The notes beneath the pieces were generated by a model. The model saw only the letters and a list, made by a program, of their open reading frames with translations. It was not told where the DNA came from and made no database searches. A DNA stretch of 64,000 bases from Paralithodes platypus (Eukaryota > Arthropoda > Malacostraca > Decapoda > Lithodidae). This document shows positions 23,041-35,149 of this stretch, one piece after another. The stretch spans positions 18,916,762-18,980,761 of the forward strand of contig CM064560.1 in the NCBI GenBank assembly GCA_032716605.1, given 5' to 3'. Within the stretch, counting starts at the first letter, position 1. Every line of letters starts with the position of its first letter. The position numbers and the translations under genes are program-made.

Positions 23041-24318
23041 ACTTTTTTTTTTTTTTTTTTTTTTTTAAGAGACAATGAACGGAGGAAGGAAAAACACAGA
23101 TAAAACAAAAAGGTCCATGTGCCTAAAGGCATCCTCCATTCATAAAATGTTTGTAACAACTGGATTTAAACATTTGTTGATTGTAAGTTTGTGGAAAGCA
23201 ATTCGAGGGAAGTGAATTCCAAAGAGTAGTAGCTCTGGGGATAAATGAATTCTGATAAGCAGAAGTTCTGCATTGTGGAGGAGAAAGTGTAAATTTCATG
23301 GGCGCTCTCAGCTGCCCTAGTTCTACGGGGAAAGATGTGGAGAGGCGGCACAATTGAAGCAAGTTCCTCGGAACAATTGCTGTGAAAATATCTGTAGAAT
23401 AATGCAAGGGATGCAACGTTTCTTCGTATGGCTAATGTAGGAAGGTCCTGTGTGATTGCAGGGTTATTGATTAATCTAATAGCTTTATTTTGAATTTTGT
23501 CCAACTGCCTCAATGCAACCACTCCACTTCCACCCCACAGAGGAGGTGAACAGTAATCCATCTGAGAGCGCACATGACTTTTATATATTACGGCCAACTG
23601 CTCGTCAGTGAAGAATTCTCGAACTCTGTACAGGAGTCCCAGTTTTTTAGAGGCATTCTTAGCAATGCTTCTAACATAATGTGTCCAGCTCAAGTTAGTA
23701 GTTAATGTTACACCGAGAATGTCAATACTAGGGGAAGTGGGAATATTTACATCATTAAAAAATATATGGGAGTCAGTGAGATTCTGTCGGTTAGAAAATT
23801 GAATGTACTTGGTTTTCTGTGCATTAAAGGAAACTAGATTCTCTTGTCCCCATTCATTAATTCTAGAAAGGTCCTGGTTCAGAGAAATTGCAGTGTTTAT
23901 TTTTGAATTTATAAGATCGGGTTGGGTGAAAGAATTGGTAAATGTGAGTGAACTTGAGTGTCTTGCGTAGGATGTATTGATATGAGTGGTATATAGATGA
24001 GTGAAGAACAGATGTTGAACTGATCCCGGAAATTGAGTGAATTGATAAAGGCCTAATGAACCGCCAGACTCTATCAAATGCCTTTGATATATCCCAGTGT
24101 GTTGTATGTGTTCACCATGTTGGTCTGTAGCTTGGTTTTGATGCGGCGTAAGAAGGCAAAGAAGTCTGCAGTTGATCGACATCGTCTAAAACCATATTGC
24201 CTATCACTGATTAATTTATTATTCTCCAGATGCTTAATTATGTGATTATTTAATATAATTTCAAAAACTTTGCCAAGAGTGGAAGTTATAGCTATTGGTC
24301 TGTAGACCAATAAACCAT
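23041..24318 (-). pseudogene. Jockey/CR1-group LINE (J2) inside the transposon
   Basis: A T run at 23043-23066 is the poly(A) tail of a minus-strand insert. Upstream of it lie IRRNVASLALFYRYF and AIRLINNPAITQDL (C-terminal region), LVSFNAQKTKYIQFSN and ILGVTLTTNLSW (RT-end region), a damaged YADD box (SYARHSSSLTF), and at the 5' side YRPIAITSTLGKVFEIIL and LISDRQYGFRRCRSTADFF. It is 5' truncated at about 24318 and has an internal deletion in the RT palm. Related to, but clearly distinct from, family J1. Confidence 0.85.
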
Positions 24319-25441
24319 TAAACAATGCTCAAAGTCAGGCTCTGAGAGTGGATGTTGTCTGGGACCAGTACTTCGATAACAGCCTCAAGTCACAGACAAG
24401 AGAACAACGTGTCACTGGTCCTATTCAGCGCAGACGAGTTGGGGCGTCTAGCCCAACACCAAAGAACTGGCAGCAGTTCCTTCGCTTGGCCAACAACAAG
24501 ACAGACCTGTTTACATTCCTGAACAAGGAACTGCTGGAAAATGCATCAGGAGACCAGACTCTCATTGTTACTGATGGTGCCAATGTGCTATGCTTACCTA
24601 CACGAGACACCAGCAACATTGCTCCCTGCAACCATGAGGAGGCAGACTCGAGGATCATGGTGCATGTCAGTGATGCTGTTATGCAGGGCTTCCACAAGAT
24701 CCTTGTTCGAACTGTGGACACTGACGTGGTAGTATTGGCAGTGGCAGTCGTACAGCAGCTGGCTCAGAGACAGCAGATAGAACTCTGGATTGCCTTTGGT
24801 TGTGGAAAGGACTTTAGGTACATCCCAGCTCATGAAATATGTGCTTCACTTGGCATAGAAAGATCTTTGGCACTGCCTGTGTTCCATGCTTATACAGGTT
24901 GTGATACCGTGTCCCATCTGGTCCAGGTGGGAAAGAAGACTGCATGGAAAGTGTGGGAGGCACATGATGAATTTACTGCGACATTCTAGGAGCTGCACAA
25001 TGCACCTGAACAAATTGGTGAAGCGACTGAGGCTTCTCTGGAGTACTTCACCATTCGACTCTATGACAGGACAGCAACTTCTCGTTCCATCAATGAAGTC
25101 AGAAAGAATCTGTTCATCCACAAAGGACGTCAGATATCATGTCTACCTCCAACCAAGGCTGCTCTACAGCAACACATGAAGAGGGCAGTACTACAAGGTG
25201 GGCACCACTGGGGCTGCACCACGGTGCCAGAACGACAGTTGCCCTCTCCAAGTGAGTGGGGATGGACCTGCCCAGAAAAGTGGAGGCCTCTGTGGTCTAA
25301 CTTGCCCGAAGCCAGTGCAACCTGCCCAGAACTACTGAAGTGTTCTTGCCGAGGAGGATGCACAGACTGCAAATGTGTTGATGCGCATCTAAAATGCACA
25401 GCCTACTGCAAATGCAAAAGTGACTGTGACAACAGTGTCTG
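24319..25441 (+). pseudogene. XPG/FEN1-like nuclease module with Cys-rich tail
   Basis: Continues the transposon gene after the LINE: LRVDVVWDQYFDNSLKSQTR, NWQQFLRLANNKTDLFTFLN, then the nuclease signature. An acidic helix NHEEADSRIM, a strand VDTDVVVLAV and a later TGCDTVS resemble the XPG-I metal-binding residues (E-x-A-D, D-x-D, G-x-D). The tail LLKCSCRGGCTDCKC and LKCTAYCKCKSDCDN carries nine cysteines, likely zinc-binding. A single in-frame TAG at 24987-24989 interrupts it; the same frame is open on both sides to the stop at 25441. The nuclease call is by motif spacing and is moderately secure; the Academ link is an inference. Confidence 0.65.
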
Positions 25442-25562
25442 AAGCTTTAGGAGTGGCATTTTTATAGCCTGACTTGCCCTAAATTGGATTTTATGTCACA
25501 TAATTCTTGTATATGATCTCCAAATGCAATGCTACATGTTTTTTAGAACAAGGAGTTGAGAA

Positions 25563-25752
25563 AAAACCATAGCACCTCACAGTTTTCCAGAAACTGCATT
25601 GTTGCTGCCGGTTGCTAAGGAAAATTATTTGCCTAGAGTTGCTATGCAACACTGAAATCTCGGTGGCTCCTGCCCTGAAATTGTAAAATAGGTCTTTGTG
25701 AACTATTGTGGAAAGTTTTATGCTTGTATCACCTTGTGAGCAATTCTTGTCC
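25563..25752 (-). repeat. Right inverted repeat of the Academ-like element
   Basis: Inverse of 20771-20960: gttgctgccggttgctaagg, ggtggctcctgccctgaaat, caccttgtgagcaattcttg. Starts about 120 bp after the stop codon. Confidence 0.85.
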
Positions 25753-25934
25753 TATTTAGTACCGATTGCCCTCACTTTTAAAGCCGGACTACTGCAAAGT
25801 CTGTGTGGTGTGTGTAACTATGCAACTCTATGTAGCATCAGGGACGGAAGTCATCAGCTTTACTGGATCTCATTTCATAATATAACAAGATATTTTCCTT
25901 CGTAATAAGAGGGGGAGGGGGGGGGGGGAATAAC

Positions 25935-26240
25935 TGAAGGGGAGATTTCCACTTGAGGGATTTTTTTCTTGACTCCTTAGCCCCATTGCTTTTCTAATTT
26001 TAAGACGTTCGCCCCATTATTTTGACGATTTTAAGAACTTTCGACCCATTTCTGTAAATGTTAAGACCTTTCGTGCCATTTAGGTGTCGATTTTATCCTG
26101 GCGAGCGATAGCGAGCCTGTAATATAAGAGGAACCGGCTTTCAGCCGGAACATTTTTCTACCGAAAAATTTACAAATTTTGAAGGAGGGTCATTTAAGAT
26201 TGCTGGAGGAGTAGAAAACAAACTAAAAACCTCCCCTTAA
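25935..26240 (-). mobile_element. Family B TTAA MITE
   Basis: Reverse orientation: starts TGAAGGGGAG (first base pair of TTAA changed), has ccggctttcagccgg and catttttctaccgaaaaatt hairpins, and ends CTCCCCTTAA. Confidence 0.82.
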
Positions 26241-26307
26241 ACGAGTTCCAACCTCTCTCCCTATTCTCTCTTCCACACATAAAAACACGCACCTCTCTCT
26301 TTCTATA

Positions 26308-26311
26308 TATA

Positions 26312-26352
<41 letters not shown>

Positions 26353-26377
26353 GTATGTATATATATATATATATATA
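26308..26377. repeat. (AT)n microsatellite
   Basis: AT run with a short gtatgt interruption, bordering the next element. Confidence 0.85.
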
Positions 26378-27319
26378 GATGGAACGAATATAAATTTTCA
26401 CTATTTGCGAATGCAAATACTAATGCGAATTTGTGTAGGTAAAATTCGCGAATTCGAACACGAATAGCGAATATTTCAATCTTTCTTGAAAGATGAAATT
26501 TTCATCCTTCAAGAACTGGTAATTCTTTTTATATCACCAACAAACGTTAATGAAATTACTATGAAATTAATTACCGGAAGCCAATGACGATGTGAATGTG
26601 TAAAATTGTGTGTTTCGTTACCACCACTGATTAGCCATTGGACTTTTGGCAGAAAATGCCAAAAATTATCAGTGATATCCGAGACATGTTTACATACAGT
26701 GTTCTCATTGTCCAGCATATTACTGTTTCATAATCATCAGCCAACTTATAATAGCCCTGCATAATATTTAAATATCACTAGAACAATACACTATATCATG
26801 TAGGAAGTCTTCTGGAGAAATAGGGCAAATATATTAAACAATGCATGATAAACTAAAGCACAAATGTATGCTAGAATAGCATTGACAAATCGCTAGATAG
26901 TCACCAGACACTAAAAACTTGTATGTCACTAGAAAACATATGTTGAAGTATCTAGAATAATCTTTAACAATCGAAAAATCTCTACAATCCTTAAAATAGG
27001 GAACATAACTTGAATATCGCTAGAATTCATCACATCTTGATGTCGCTAGATGGAAGTGATGAAAGTGATTCGCTGGATCTAGCGGTAGCCGCTACATTGG
27101 CAACATGTACCAAGACCATTCCATCCGTTATAATGAACGCGGTCAGATTTCGAAACTATTACAATTATTTCAAAGTTCAGAGATCATCAGATTGGTTTGG
27201 AAGTCGATGTACACAATTTCAGTTCCATTAGTTTAACAAACATTCACATACTATGATACTTAGAGGGTTTAATAAGGAAGCATTCCTTTCCCCGACATCG
27301 TACAAGCGAACGCAAGCTG

Positions 27320-27350
<31 letters not shown>

Positions 27351-27629
27351 TTTTTTTTAAGAACGTCAACAAACGCTTGTATATTTGGGTTTGGTGGACC
27401 TTTTGGGGTTCCTAGTTATATATTAGAACATATTTATATTTTGCACACTCTTGACTTTAAAATTTAATATTTTACATTTTTGTATATCTTCTATTGGTTT
27501 CGTGAACATATTCGCATGCTTGCAAATAGCTATGAATGGAAATGCGAATACGAATGCAAATATTGAAAAAACATAACGAATATTCGCACATACGAATACG
27601 AAACGAATATTCGGTCCATCTCTAAAGTA
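26378..27629. mobile_element. Non-autonomous hAT-like element, gaatac-rich ends
   Basis: Left end agatggaacgaatat and right end cgaatattcggtccatctct form inverted termini of the type agagatggaccgaatattcg. Both subterminal zones are rich in gcgaatgcaaatac or cgaatacgaa motifs. The interior is AT-rich with no transposase. No clean 8-bp duplication is visible because the left flank is an AT run. Confidence 0.5.
27318..27358. repeat. (GT)n plus T run
   Basis: gtgtgtgt followed by about 24 T bases. Confidence 0.85.
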
Positions 27630-27874
27630 TAATATATCAGGACATTTTCTGTGACTTTGTTCCCAAACTACTCCCTCAGTTTTCAAGATAGAGAGCCCAT
27701 ACTAAGGTGGTGCCAGAATAGGTTTTAAGCATTTTTGTTTGTCCCCTCACCACCCGGGGGGAGGGGGACAAAGACCCCCCCCCCCCCCCAAAGTAAACAG
27801 CCCATACTTTGATTTTCCCCTGGCAGCGCCGGATACTTCAGCTAGTATATATTTATATATATATATATATATAT

Positions 27875-29700
27875 TGTTACGACTGAGGTTTAAATATATC
27901 AGGGTTCTTATTCATTGGACTAGTAATGGCATAAATGCTACAACGGAAAGCGCTAGATCCAACCTCTGATGTATATTCCCAGTGAACAAAGAACACAAAT
28001 ACTCTCCAGAGTTCTATATGCAATAATAGGTTATTAAACTCTCAATAAATGTGCGTCTACTCAAGGCTTAATGTTATATGAAAACAGCCTATTACTACCT
28101 ATAACCGAAGGTGCTTGGTTATGGTATGCAAAGTAAGGTGGTAAGAGAAGTTACAGCTTACATTACTTTAATCAATAAATGTCAGGCACTCCTGCATGAA
28201 AGAAAGTGCACTAAAGTCCTTCAACACCAACAAGGAATCTTCTTTAAATGTTAGATGCTATCAAGATGCTCGAATCGGAAATGGAACCCAAAAAGGCAGG
28301 CAGCGGAACAATGCTTGAGCAGGCTATGCTCACAAAGGCAGGATATATAATGCAGTCGGAGCCAAGAATATCCTAAACGCCACAACAATAATAATAATCG
28401 CCACGACAATGCAGTATTCCTATCAACAAAAAGAGCCTAAGTCGTTTGTGTCCCAATACATCAAACTAGGCTGCGAAATGCTTGTGTAATCATAAACAGG
28501 TATGCATAAAAAGAGTAATTGGTTTAATATACTTAATGTCTACTGTGACTGATAAAGTCTAGCTAGAGTCAATGATACGAGATACTGGTGCGCATGGCAT
28601 GCCGCATAGCCTAGTGCAAATCTCAAGTCTGTGCGTCAAGTATTACGTTATAGGGAAGGGTAGCTCTCTTGAGAAACCTTAATACCGAAGTATTAAGCGT
28701 TCTCCTGGCGTACCTCAAAGACAAACAACGAGCTTAGAACAGTGCAGAATGGTATAGGCAAAAAGCCCTCATTCGTGCATGCTCTACTCTCAATGGCACA
28801 CAGACTAGAATTTACCCAATCAACTCCAGTTCTCAGGTATGTCGTGCAGCTTTTAACTAAAGCCAGCACCCATCGGAAACAATACCTTATAGTATCAGAC
28901 TCCTAGTCTAGCATTATCTAATCCAGCAGAACACTAATAATTATAGGAAGCGGTACTGAACAATATGAATGCCAACCAATACTTCGTGGTCAACTTATCT
29001 TAACAGCTAACATACATGGGTTATATAAGACCTTAACGCATAATACAACTGGCCAGCATGAAGCTGATTATGCAGAGTTAACCAGAGGGGGTATAATATT
29101 AATAAAAGGTGGTGAAAGATATGGAAAATGAGAGAGATAGGCAGAGGAAAAGGTTCTCAGGTGCAGAAAGGGGGACAGGTATCAAAGGGATAAGAGGGAT
29201 GCGTTCTAGAAACCAGATCTGAGGGAGAGAGTGGCGAGAGAGCTGTATATATACTAGCACTAGCTCGCACCTCGTAGACAAAGTGGTAACAATTCCTTCA
29301 GCCAATGGCAAAGAAGCCAGCCAAACATGACGTCACCAAGCATGGTAAAAAACTCCTCTAACCAATACCCAAGAGGCCAGCCAGCTGTGACGTCATCGAA
29401 CATGGCAAAAAACATGGCAAAAAACACTGCGCGCCTCCTCTCACTCTGTTCTACTCTCTCTCTCTCTCTCTCTCAAATCCTATCATTACTACTTAATGAT
29501 AAAACATATACTTTGCAATTAAATATATAAAGCCTTGACATGGGCGAAAACAAAGAGCCTTTCTGGACTGCCCATGACACAAACTTTCATATGAAATAAA
29601 GCACACAATATATATCAACTGTAACCACATCCACTACCCTGGCGATCCTAGCGAGTCACTGTAGGACAAGCCATGCGGTTCTAACGGAGTGGTTAACGTC

Positions 29701-29703
<3 letters not shown>
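27875..29703 (-). mobile_element. Solo LTR, 1.83 kb, copy 1
   Basis: On the minus strand runs TGTGACGTTAACC to CTCAGTCGTAACA, the TG...CA ends of an LTR. ATAT borders both sides, compatible with a 4-bp duplication but inside an AT run. Near-identical, inverted, to 46710-48531, where the duplication is CTAT. No pol or gag adjoins either copy, so both look like products of LTR-LTR recombination. Confidence 0.8.
29245..29253 (-). promoter_or_regulatory. Possible LTR TATA box, copy 1
   Basis: tatatatac on the LTR sense strand; same site as 47150 in copy 2. Confidence 0.35.
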
Positions 29704-29741
<38 letters not shown>

Positions 29742-29752
29742 GGGGGGGGGGA
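29704..29752. repeat. (AT)n followed by G tract
   Basis: AT run to 29739, then about 11 G bases. Confidence 0.85.
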
Positions 29753-29929
29753 GGAGATAGAAATACAAGCACTAAGATGATGATGTGTTAAATTTTAGAA
29801 ATACCTATATAGGATAATCCAGGCAAGCTAGCATAAGTGATTACAGGGTGGCACATAATTCGGCCACCCACCTGGGACACCTCCTAATGCCCACCTCCTT
29901 CTCTACTACTTCTCATACCCCTTCCAAAA

Positions 29930-30245
29930 AATGTTTGCCGGCATTTAATTTCCTGCATTCAACAATTCATTCAAATGCTTCCTCCATCTCTTGACTGTCT
30001 CTTGCTTCTCTGCTAGTACTCGCCCATTCATGTTTATACCACCCTTACTACTTCCTTTGTTACCCTCCTTACCTTTCTAGACCTCTTTCCAATATATTTG
30101 TTTGCACTCATTCCACTTTCTTCTTAATTTCCTTCGAAATTCCTCATCTACTCTCCTCTTACTTTCCCTCACCACTCTCTTCAGCCTCTTTTTCTTCATA
30201 TAACTTTCCCTCTTCTGTCTCTCCAAATCTTCGTTCCCAACTATA
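29930..30245 (-). pseudogene. RTE-like LINE fragment, EN-RT linker
   Basis: Minus-strand peptide with NECKQIYWKEV, then INMNGRVLAEKQETVKRWRK and HLNELLNA. This matches the linker just before the RT in RTE-type ORFs (compare AWKAHYERLLNV at 46294). Nothing of the RT itself follows. Confidence 0.55.
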
Positions 30246-30530
30246 AGATTTTGTATAATTTGCACTAAATTATAGGATTTTTTGGCAAGAGCCAGGTCAC
30301 TATACAGACTCTTTGTAAACAGAAATTTTGGTACAAGTAAATTGTTGCATAATATGTTTAAGGTCAATTATTATAGTGACTGCATTCTAAAATTTGAAAT
30401 CCATAATTTTGATCATGTATTTTTGACTTGAATTATTCATATAGCCTCTGCTTACTGTTTGTTTGTGCAACTTGAATGGTTGTTTACTTCTATTGTGTAT
30501 TGTAACTATATATACTATTCATTGTTCTTG

Positions 30531-30901
30531 TTAAGGGGAGGTAGACCGTTTGTTTGGTCTATTAATTCATTTATTCATATGTTTTATTAGTTTCCTCCCT
30601 AGACCTCTATCAAGCTTAGAAAAACACCCCCTAGATTCCCCTTCAAGATAAATTTGTACATTTTTCGGTAGAAAAATTTCCCGGCCAAAGGCCGGTTCGT
30701 CTTAAAATTCCAGGCTCGCTTTCGCTCGCCAGAAAAAAATCGACACCTGAATGGCACGAAAGGTCTTAAAATTGACAAGAAAATGGGGCGAAAGGTGTTA
30801 AAATCGCCAAACTAATGGGCCGAGCGTCATAAAATCTCAAAACAAATGGGGCTTAACATTAGGGAGAAGGGGGTCCAGAAAAACGGTCTGCCTCCCCTTA
30901 A
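30531..30901 (+). mobile_element. Family B TTAA MITE, best-kept copy
   Basis: 371 bp with ttaaggggaggtagaccgtt at left and the inverse of ttaaggggaggcagaccgtt at right (20 of 21 paired). Hairpins acatttttcggtagaaaaat and ccggccaaaggccgg, ggctcgctttcgctcgccag, then the repeated motif ggggcgaaaggtgttaaaat, then gtccagaaaaacgg. Confidence 0.92.
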
Positions 30902-31349
30902 AGGAGTACTCTTTATTCAATCTGTTATAATTTCTTTATATTTCGTTATTGTTCCATTTCATTTCATTATACCTTTTCATTTTTTATAGTATCATTGTCT
31001 TGCCTTCGTGATTTCCGTATTTTATTTGTACTGTAAATGTAGGTTATTTATAGGGTAACAGTTGGTATGGGTCATGTGTCCATGCTATGCTCACATAGTA
31101 CTATCTTTTGTGAATATGTAGTTTTATGTTATTGCTCATATTTTCTCAAACTACAGATTTGTTTGCATTTTATATTAATTAATATTGTTTAAAGTGCAGT
31201 TTTATGTTTTAATTATAACTATATAAATCAAATAGTTTGAATAGAAGACTTTAAATTGAATTGTAGTTTCTTTATTCATCCAAAATTTACCAGAACGCCT
31301 TTAACTTTGAACTTCCCATTTGACCTAATTCCGTGAATATGATGTGATT
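30902..31349. other. AT-rich stretch without recognised feature
   Basis: No repeat or frame recognised; many T runs. Confidence 0.45.
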
Positions 31350-32110
31350 TTTTTTGTCTATGTGATTGAAGGAGGCAAAAGGCAGAACTGCCTATAGCGA
31401 GTGCCTCCCCATAGTTGAAAAAGTGACAGGGCCAAACTCAAGGGACGTTCGAGCCAAAATGCCTGGACACACGGAGTTTGAAGCAATTTAAGTCATAGGA
31501 AGAGGGAAAGACTGATTCTGGGAGAGAGTTCCAGAACTCAGCAGTTGAATAGAAGAAAGTCTGAGAATAGCGTTTCACTCTTGAGTTGGAGAGTTGCACA
31601 GAGTAGGGGTGGGATTGTGTTGCAAGGCAGGTACTACGTACCCTACATAGAGGAGGTGGTATACACTGGGAAAGCTCCGAGGAACACTGATTATTGTAGT
31701 AGCGATAGAATAGCGAGAGAGATGCAACATTGCGGCGGAGAGAGAGAGATTGCAGAGAGTTGGTGAGTGGATGGGAGTTAATGATACGAAAGGCCTTCCT
31801 TTCAACTTTGTCTAGGAGTGCGGTGTGAGAGGAACCTCCCCACACATGTGAACAATACTCAATACAAGGACACACTATGCCCCTGTACAGAGCAAGAAGC
31901 TGTGCAGGAGAAAAGAACCCCCTAAGGCGGTTGAGCACACCCAGCTTCTGGGAGGCTGCCTTAACAAGACTGGTAATATGGTCCTTCCAACTGAGAGCTG
32001 AAGAAAAAGAGACACCAAGAATATTGAAAGAAGATGAAGGGTTGATTTTTGTATTGTTGAGGAATAAGGGTTACTCCACTGGGAGTTTCTTACGGGTAAA
32101 TAGATGTGCA
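31350..32110 (-). pseudogene. Jockey-like LINE (J1), 3' part
   Basis: Minus-strand C-terminal third of ORF2: an N-side piece in a second frame (32111-31875), then MLNRLRGFFSPAQLLALYRG, CIEYCSHVWGGSSHTALLDK, RKAFRIINSHPLTNSLQSLS, LRRNVASLSLFYRYYNNQCS and FFYSTAEFWNSLPESVFPSS to the stop at 31438. The 3' untranslated part matches 16577-16690. This is the best-preserved C-terminus of J1 in the window. Confidence 0.85.
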
Positions 32111-32248
32111 ACTAGTTTGTTTGGGAAACAAATTCACTTCCTCATATAGTGATGTACATTGTACTGTATGTGGTGGCTTTGTGTTTTATTATTTCATAAT
32201 ATTGTTTTTTCTAAATCTTCAATGCGATATTTTCACATCGTGATTTTG

Positions 32249-32631
32249 TTAAGGGAGCCCACCTCGCTTTTTTTCTCTTTCTCTCCCTCTCTGTTTGGCT
32301 TGTATCCATTCGGCCCCATTCAGCCTACTGTTTCAAGACGTTTACCCCCATCCAGGTGTCAATATTTTCCTGGCGAGCGGGAGCGACCCACCATATATAT
32401 ATTTTTGTTTTGACAGCAAGCTAAATTTGTACATCTTTCGATAGCAAAATGTCTCCGGCGAAGCCGGATTTCTCCTTACAATGCTGCCTCGCTATCGTTC
32501 GCCAAGAAGAAATAGACACCTGGATGGGGATAAATGTTTTAAAACAGTTGGCTGAATGGGGCCGAATGGATACAAGCCAGAGAAAGAGAGAAAAGGAGAG
32601 AAAGATAAAACAAGTCGGTGACCCCCCTTAG
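32249..32631. mobile_element. Family A TTAA foldback MITE
   Basis: TTAAGGGAGCCCACCTCGC at left, GTGACCCCCCTTAG at right. The two ends belong to two sub-types (gggagccc and ggggggtgacc), as in 37047-37393. Arms carry gtatccattcggccccattc and its inverse; core holds tccggcgaagccgga and a cgatagcaaaatg hairpin. Confidence 0.85.
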
Positions 32632-32701
32632 GTTATTTTGTCTTAATATTGTGTGGTTCCTGTTTTGGTTTGTATTGCAAGTTTTACATTTTAGATTTAA
32701 C

Positions 32702-34917
32702 GAATACACGAGTAGGCCTACAGTATTAGAATACACGAGTAGGCCTACAGTATTAGAATACACGAGTAGGCCTACAGTATTAGAATACACCAGTAGGCCT
32801 ACAGTATTAGAATACACGAGTAGGCCTACAGTATTAGAATACACCAGTAGGCCTACAGTATTAGAATACACCAGTAGGCCTACAGTATTAGAATACACGA
32901 GTAGGCCTACAGTATTAGAATACACCAGTAGGCCTACAGTATTAGAATACACCAGTAGGCCTACAGTATTAGAATACACGAGTAGGCCTACAGTATTAGA
33001 ATACACGAGTAGGCCTACAGTATTAGAATACACGAGTAGGCCTACAGTATTAGAATACACGAGTAGGCCTACAGTATTAGAATACGAATACACGAGTAGG
33101 CCTACAGTATTAGAATACACCAGTAGGCCTACAGTATTAGAATACACGAGTAGGCCTACAGTATTAGAATACACGAGTAGGCCCTACAGTATTAGAATAC
33201 ACGAGTAGGCCTACAGTATTAGAATACACCAGTAGGCCTACAGTATTAGAATACACGAGTAGGCCTACAGTATTAGAATACACGAGTAGGCCTACAGTAT
33301 TAGAATACACGAGTAGGCCTACAGTATTAGAATACACGAGTAGGCCTACAGTATTAGAATACGAATACACGAGTAGGCCTACAGTATTAGAATACACGAG
33401 TAGGCCTACAGTATTAGAATACACGAGTAGGCCTACAGTATTAGAATACACGAGTAGGCCTACAGTATTAGAATACACGAGTAGGCCTACAGTATTAGAA
33501 TACACGAGTAGGCCTACAGTATTAGAATACACGAGTAGGCCTACAGTATTAGAATACACGAGTAGGCCTACAGTATTAGAATACATGAGTAGGCCTACAG
33601 TATTAGAATACACGAGTAGGCCTACAGTATTAGAATACACGAGTAGGCCTACAGTATTAGAATACACGAGTAGGCCTACAGTATTAGAATACACGAGTAG
33701 GCCTACAGTATTAGAATACACGAGTAGGCCTACAGTATTAGAATACGAATACAGGAGTAGGCCTACAGTATTAGAATACACAAGTAGGCCTACAGTATTA
33801 GAATACACAAGTAGGCCTACAGTATTAGAATACACAAGTAGGCATACAGTATTAGAATACACGAGTAAGCCTACAGTATTAGAATACGAATACAGGAGTA
33901 GGCCTACAGTATTAGAATACACAAGTAGGCCTACAGTATTAGAATACATGAGTAGGCCTACAGTATTAGAATACACGAGTAGGCCTACAGTATTAGAATA
34001 CACCAGTAGGCCTACAGTATTAGAATACACGAGTAGGCCTACAGTATTATAATACACAAGTAGGCCTACAGTATTAGAATACACGAGTAGGCCTACAGTA
34101 TTAGAATACGAATACACGAGTAGGCCTACAGTATTAGAATACACGAGTAGGCCTACAATATTAGAATACACGAGTAGGCCTACAGTATTAGAATACACGA
34201 GTAGGCCTACAGTATTAGAATACACAAGTAGGCCTACAGTATTAGAATACACGAATAGGCTTACAGTATTAGAATACACAAGTAGGCCTACAGTATTAGA
34301 ATACACGAGTAGGCCTACAGTATTAGAATACACGAGTAGGCCTACAGTATTAGAATACACGAGTAGGCCTACAGTATTAGAATACACGAGTAGGCCTACA
34401 GTATTAGAATACACGAGTAGGCCTACAGTATTAGAATACACGAGTAGGCCTACAGTATTAGAATACACGAGTAGGCCTACAGTATTAGAATACGAATACA
34501 CGAGTACAGTATTAGAATACGAATACACGAGTACAGTATTAGAATACGAATACACAAGTAGGCCTACAGTATTAGAATACGAATACACGAGTACATTATT
34601 AGAATACGAATACACGAGTACAGTATTAGAATACGAATACACGAGTACAGTATTAGAATACGAATACACGAGTACAGTATTAGAATACGAATACACGAGT
34701 ACAGTATTAGAATACGAATACACAAGTAGGCCTACAGTATTAGAATACGAATACACGAGTACATTATTAGAATACGAATACACGAGTACAGTATTAGAAT
34801 ACGAATACACGAGTACAGTATTAGAATGCGAATACACGAGTACAGTATTAGAATACGAATACACGAGTACAGTATTAGAATACGAATACACGAGTACAGT
34901 ATTAGAATACGAATACA
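32702..34917. repeat. 27-bp satellite, about 80 copies
   Basis: Unit gaatacacgagtaggcctac agtatta; each carries the 10-bp palindrome gtaggcctac. Variants add a second gaatac (33 bp) or lose ggccta (from 34497 on, where gaatacgaatacacgagtac dominates). Since 27 and 33 are multiples of three, both strands stay open for up to 599 residues (YSNTVGLLV, YTSRPTVLE); a single extra C at 33183 breaks the plus frame. The right edge runs into gcgaatgcaaatac, as in the hAT-like ends at 26378-27629. Confidence 0.95.
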
Positions 34918-35149
34918 GAAACTTTGAATAATTCACGAATGCCATAGCGATTATGAATAACATAAATTATATGTGTCTGAATGCGAATGCAAATACTTTA
35001 GGAAAGTGTCGTTACTAAGAATGAAAACAACGGAAAAAACATTAAACAAACAGATATACTGATCCACACTAGACCACTCATTGAAAGGCAAAACTTGGAT
35101 AAATGTGGGAATAATAAATAAGAAGTTCGTCCCTTATACTGTATAATTA

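Larger units (their letters stand above)
20771..25752 (+). mobile_element. Academ-like DNA transposon with 190-bp inverted ends
   Basis: Inverted copies at both ends (20771-20960 and 25563-25752) enclose a broken gene for a large protein with an XPG/FEN1-like nuclease module and a Cys-rich tail. Academ transposons are reported to carry such a nuclease beside their transposase; the DDE transposase itself is not seen and may have been deleted. A Jockey-like LINE sits inside (23041-24318). The exact outer ends and target duplication are unclear, since similarity fades outward from the given bounds. Confidence 0.6.

Noticed and set aside
27739..27969. Proline-rich plus-strand frame
   Set aside because: Created by a G/C homopolymer and AT run at the edge of the solo LTR.
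33164..34963. 599-residue minus-strand open frame
   Set aside because: It is the translation of the 27-bp satellite; unit length divisible by three keeps all frames open. The same applies to the frames over 1-1442, 11538-12089, 35360-35897 and 57858-59403.
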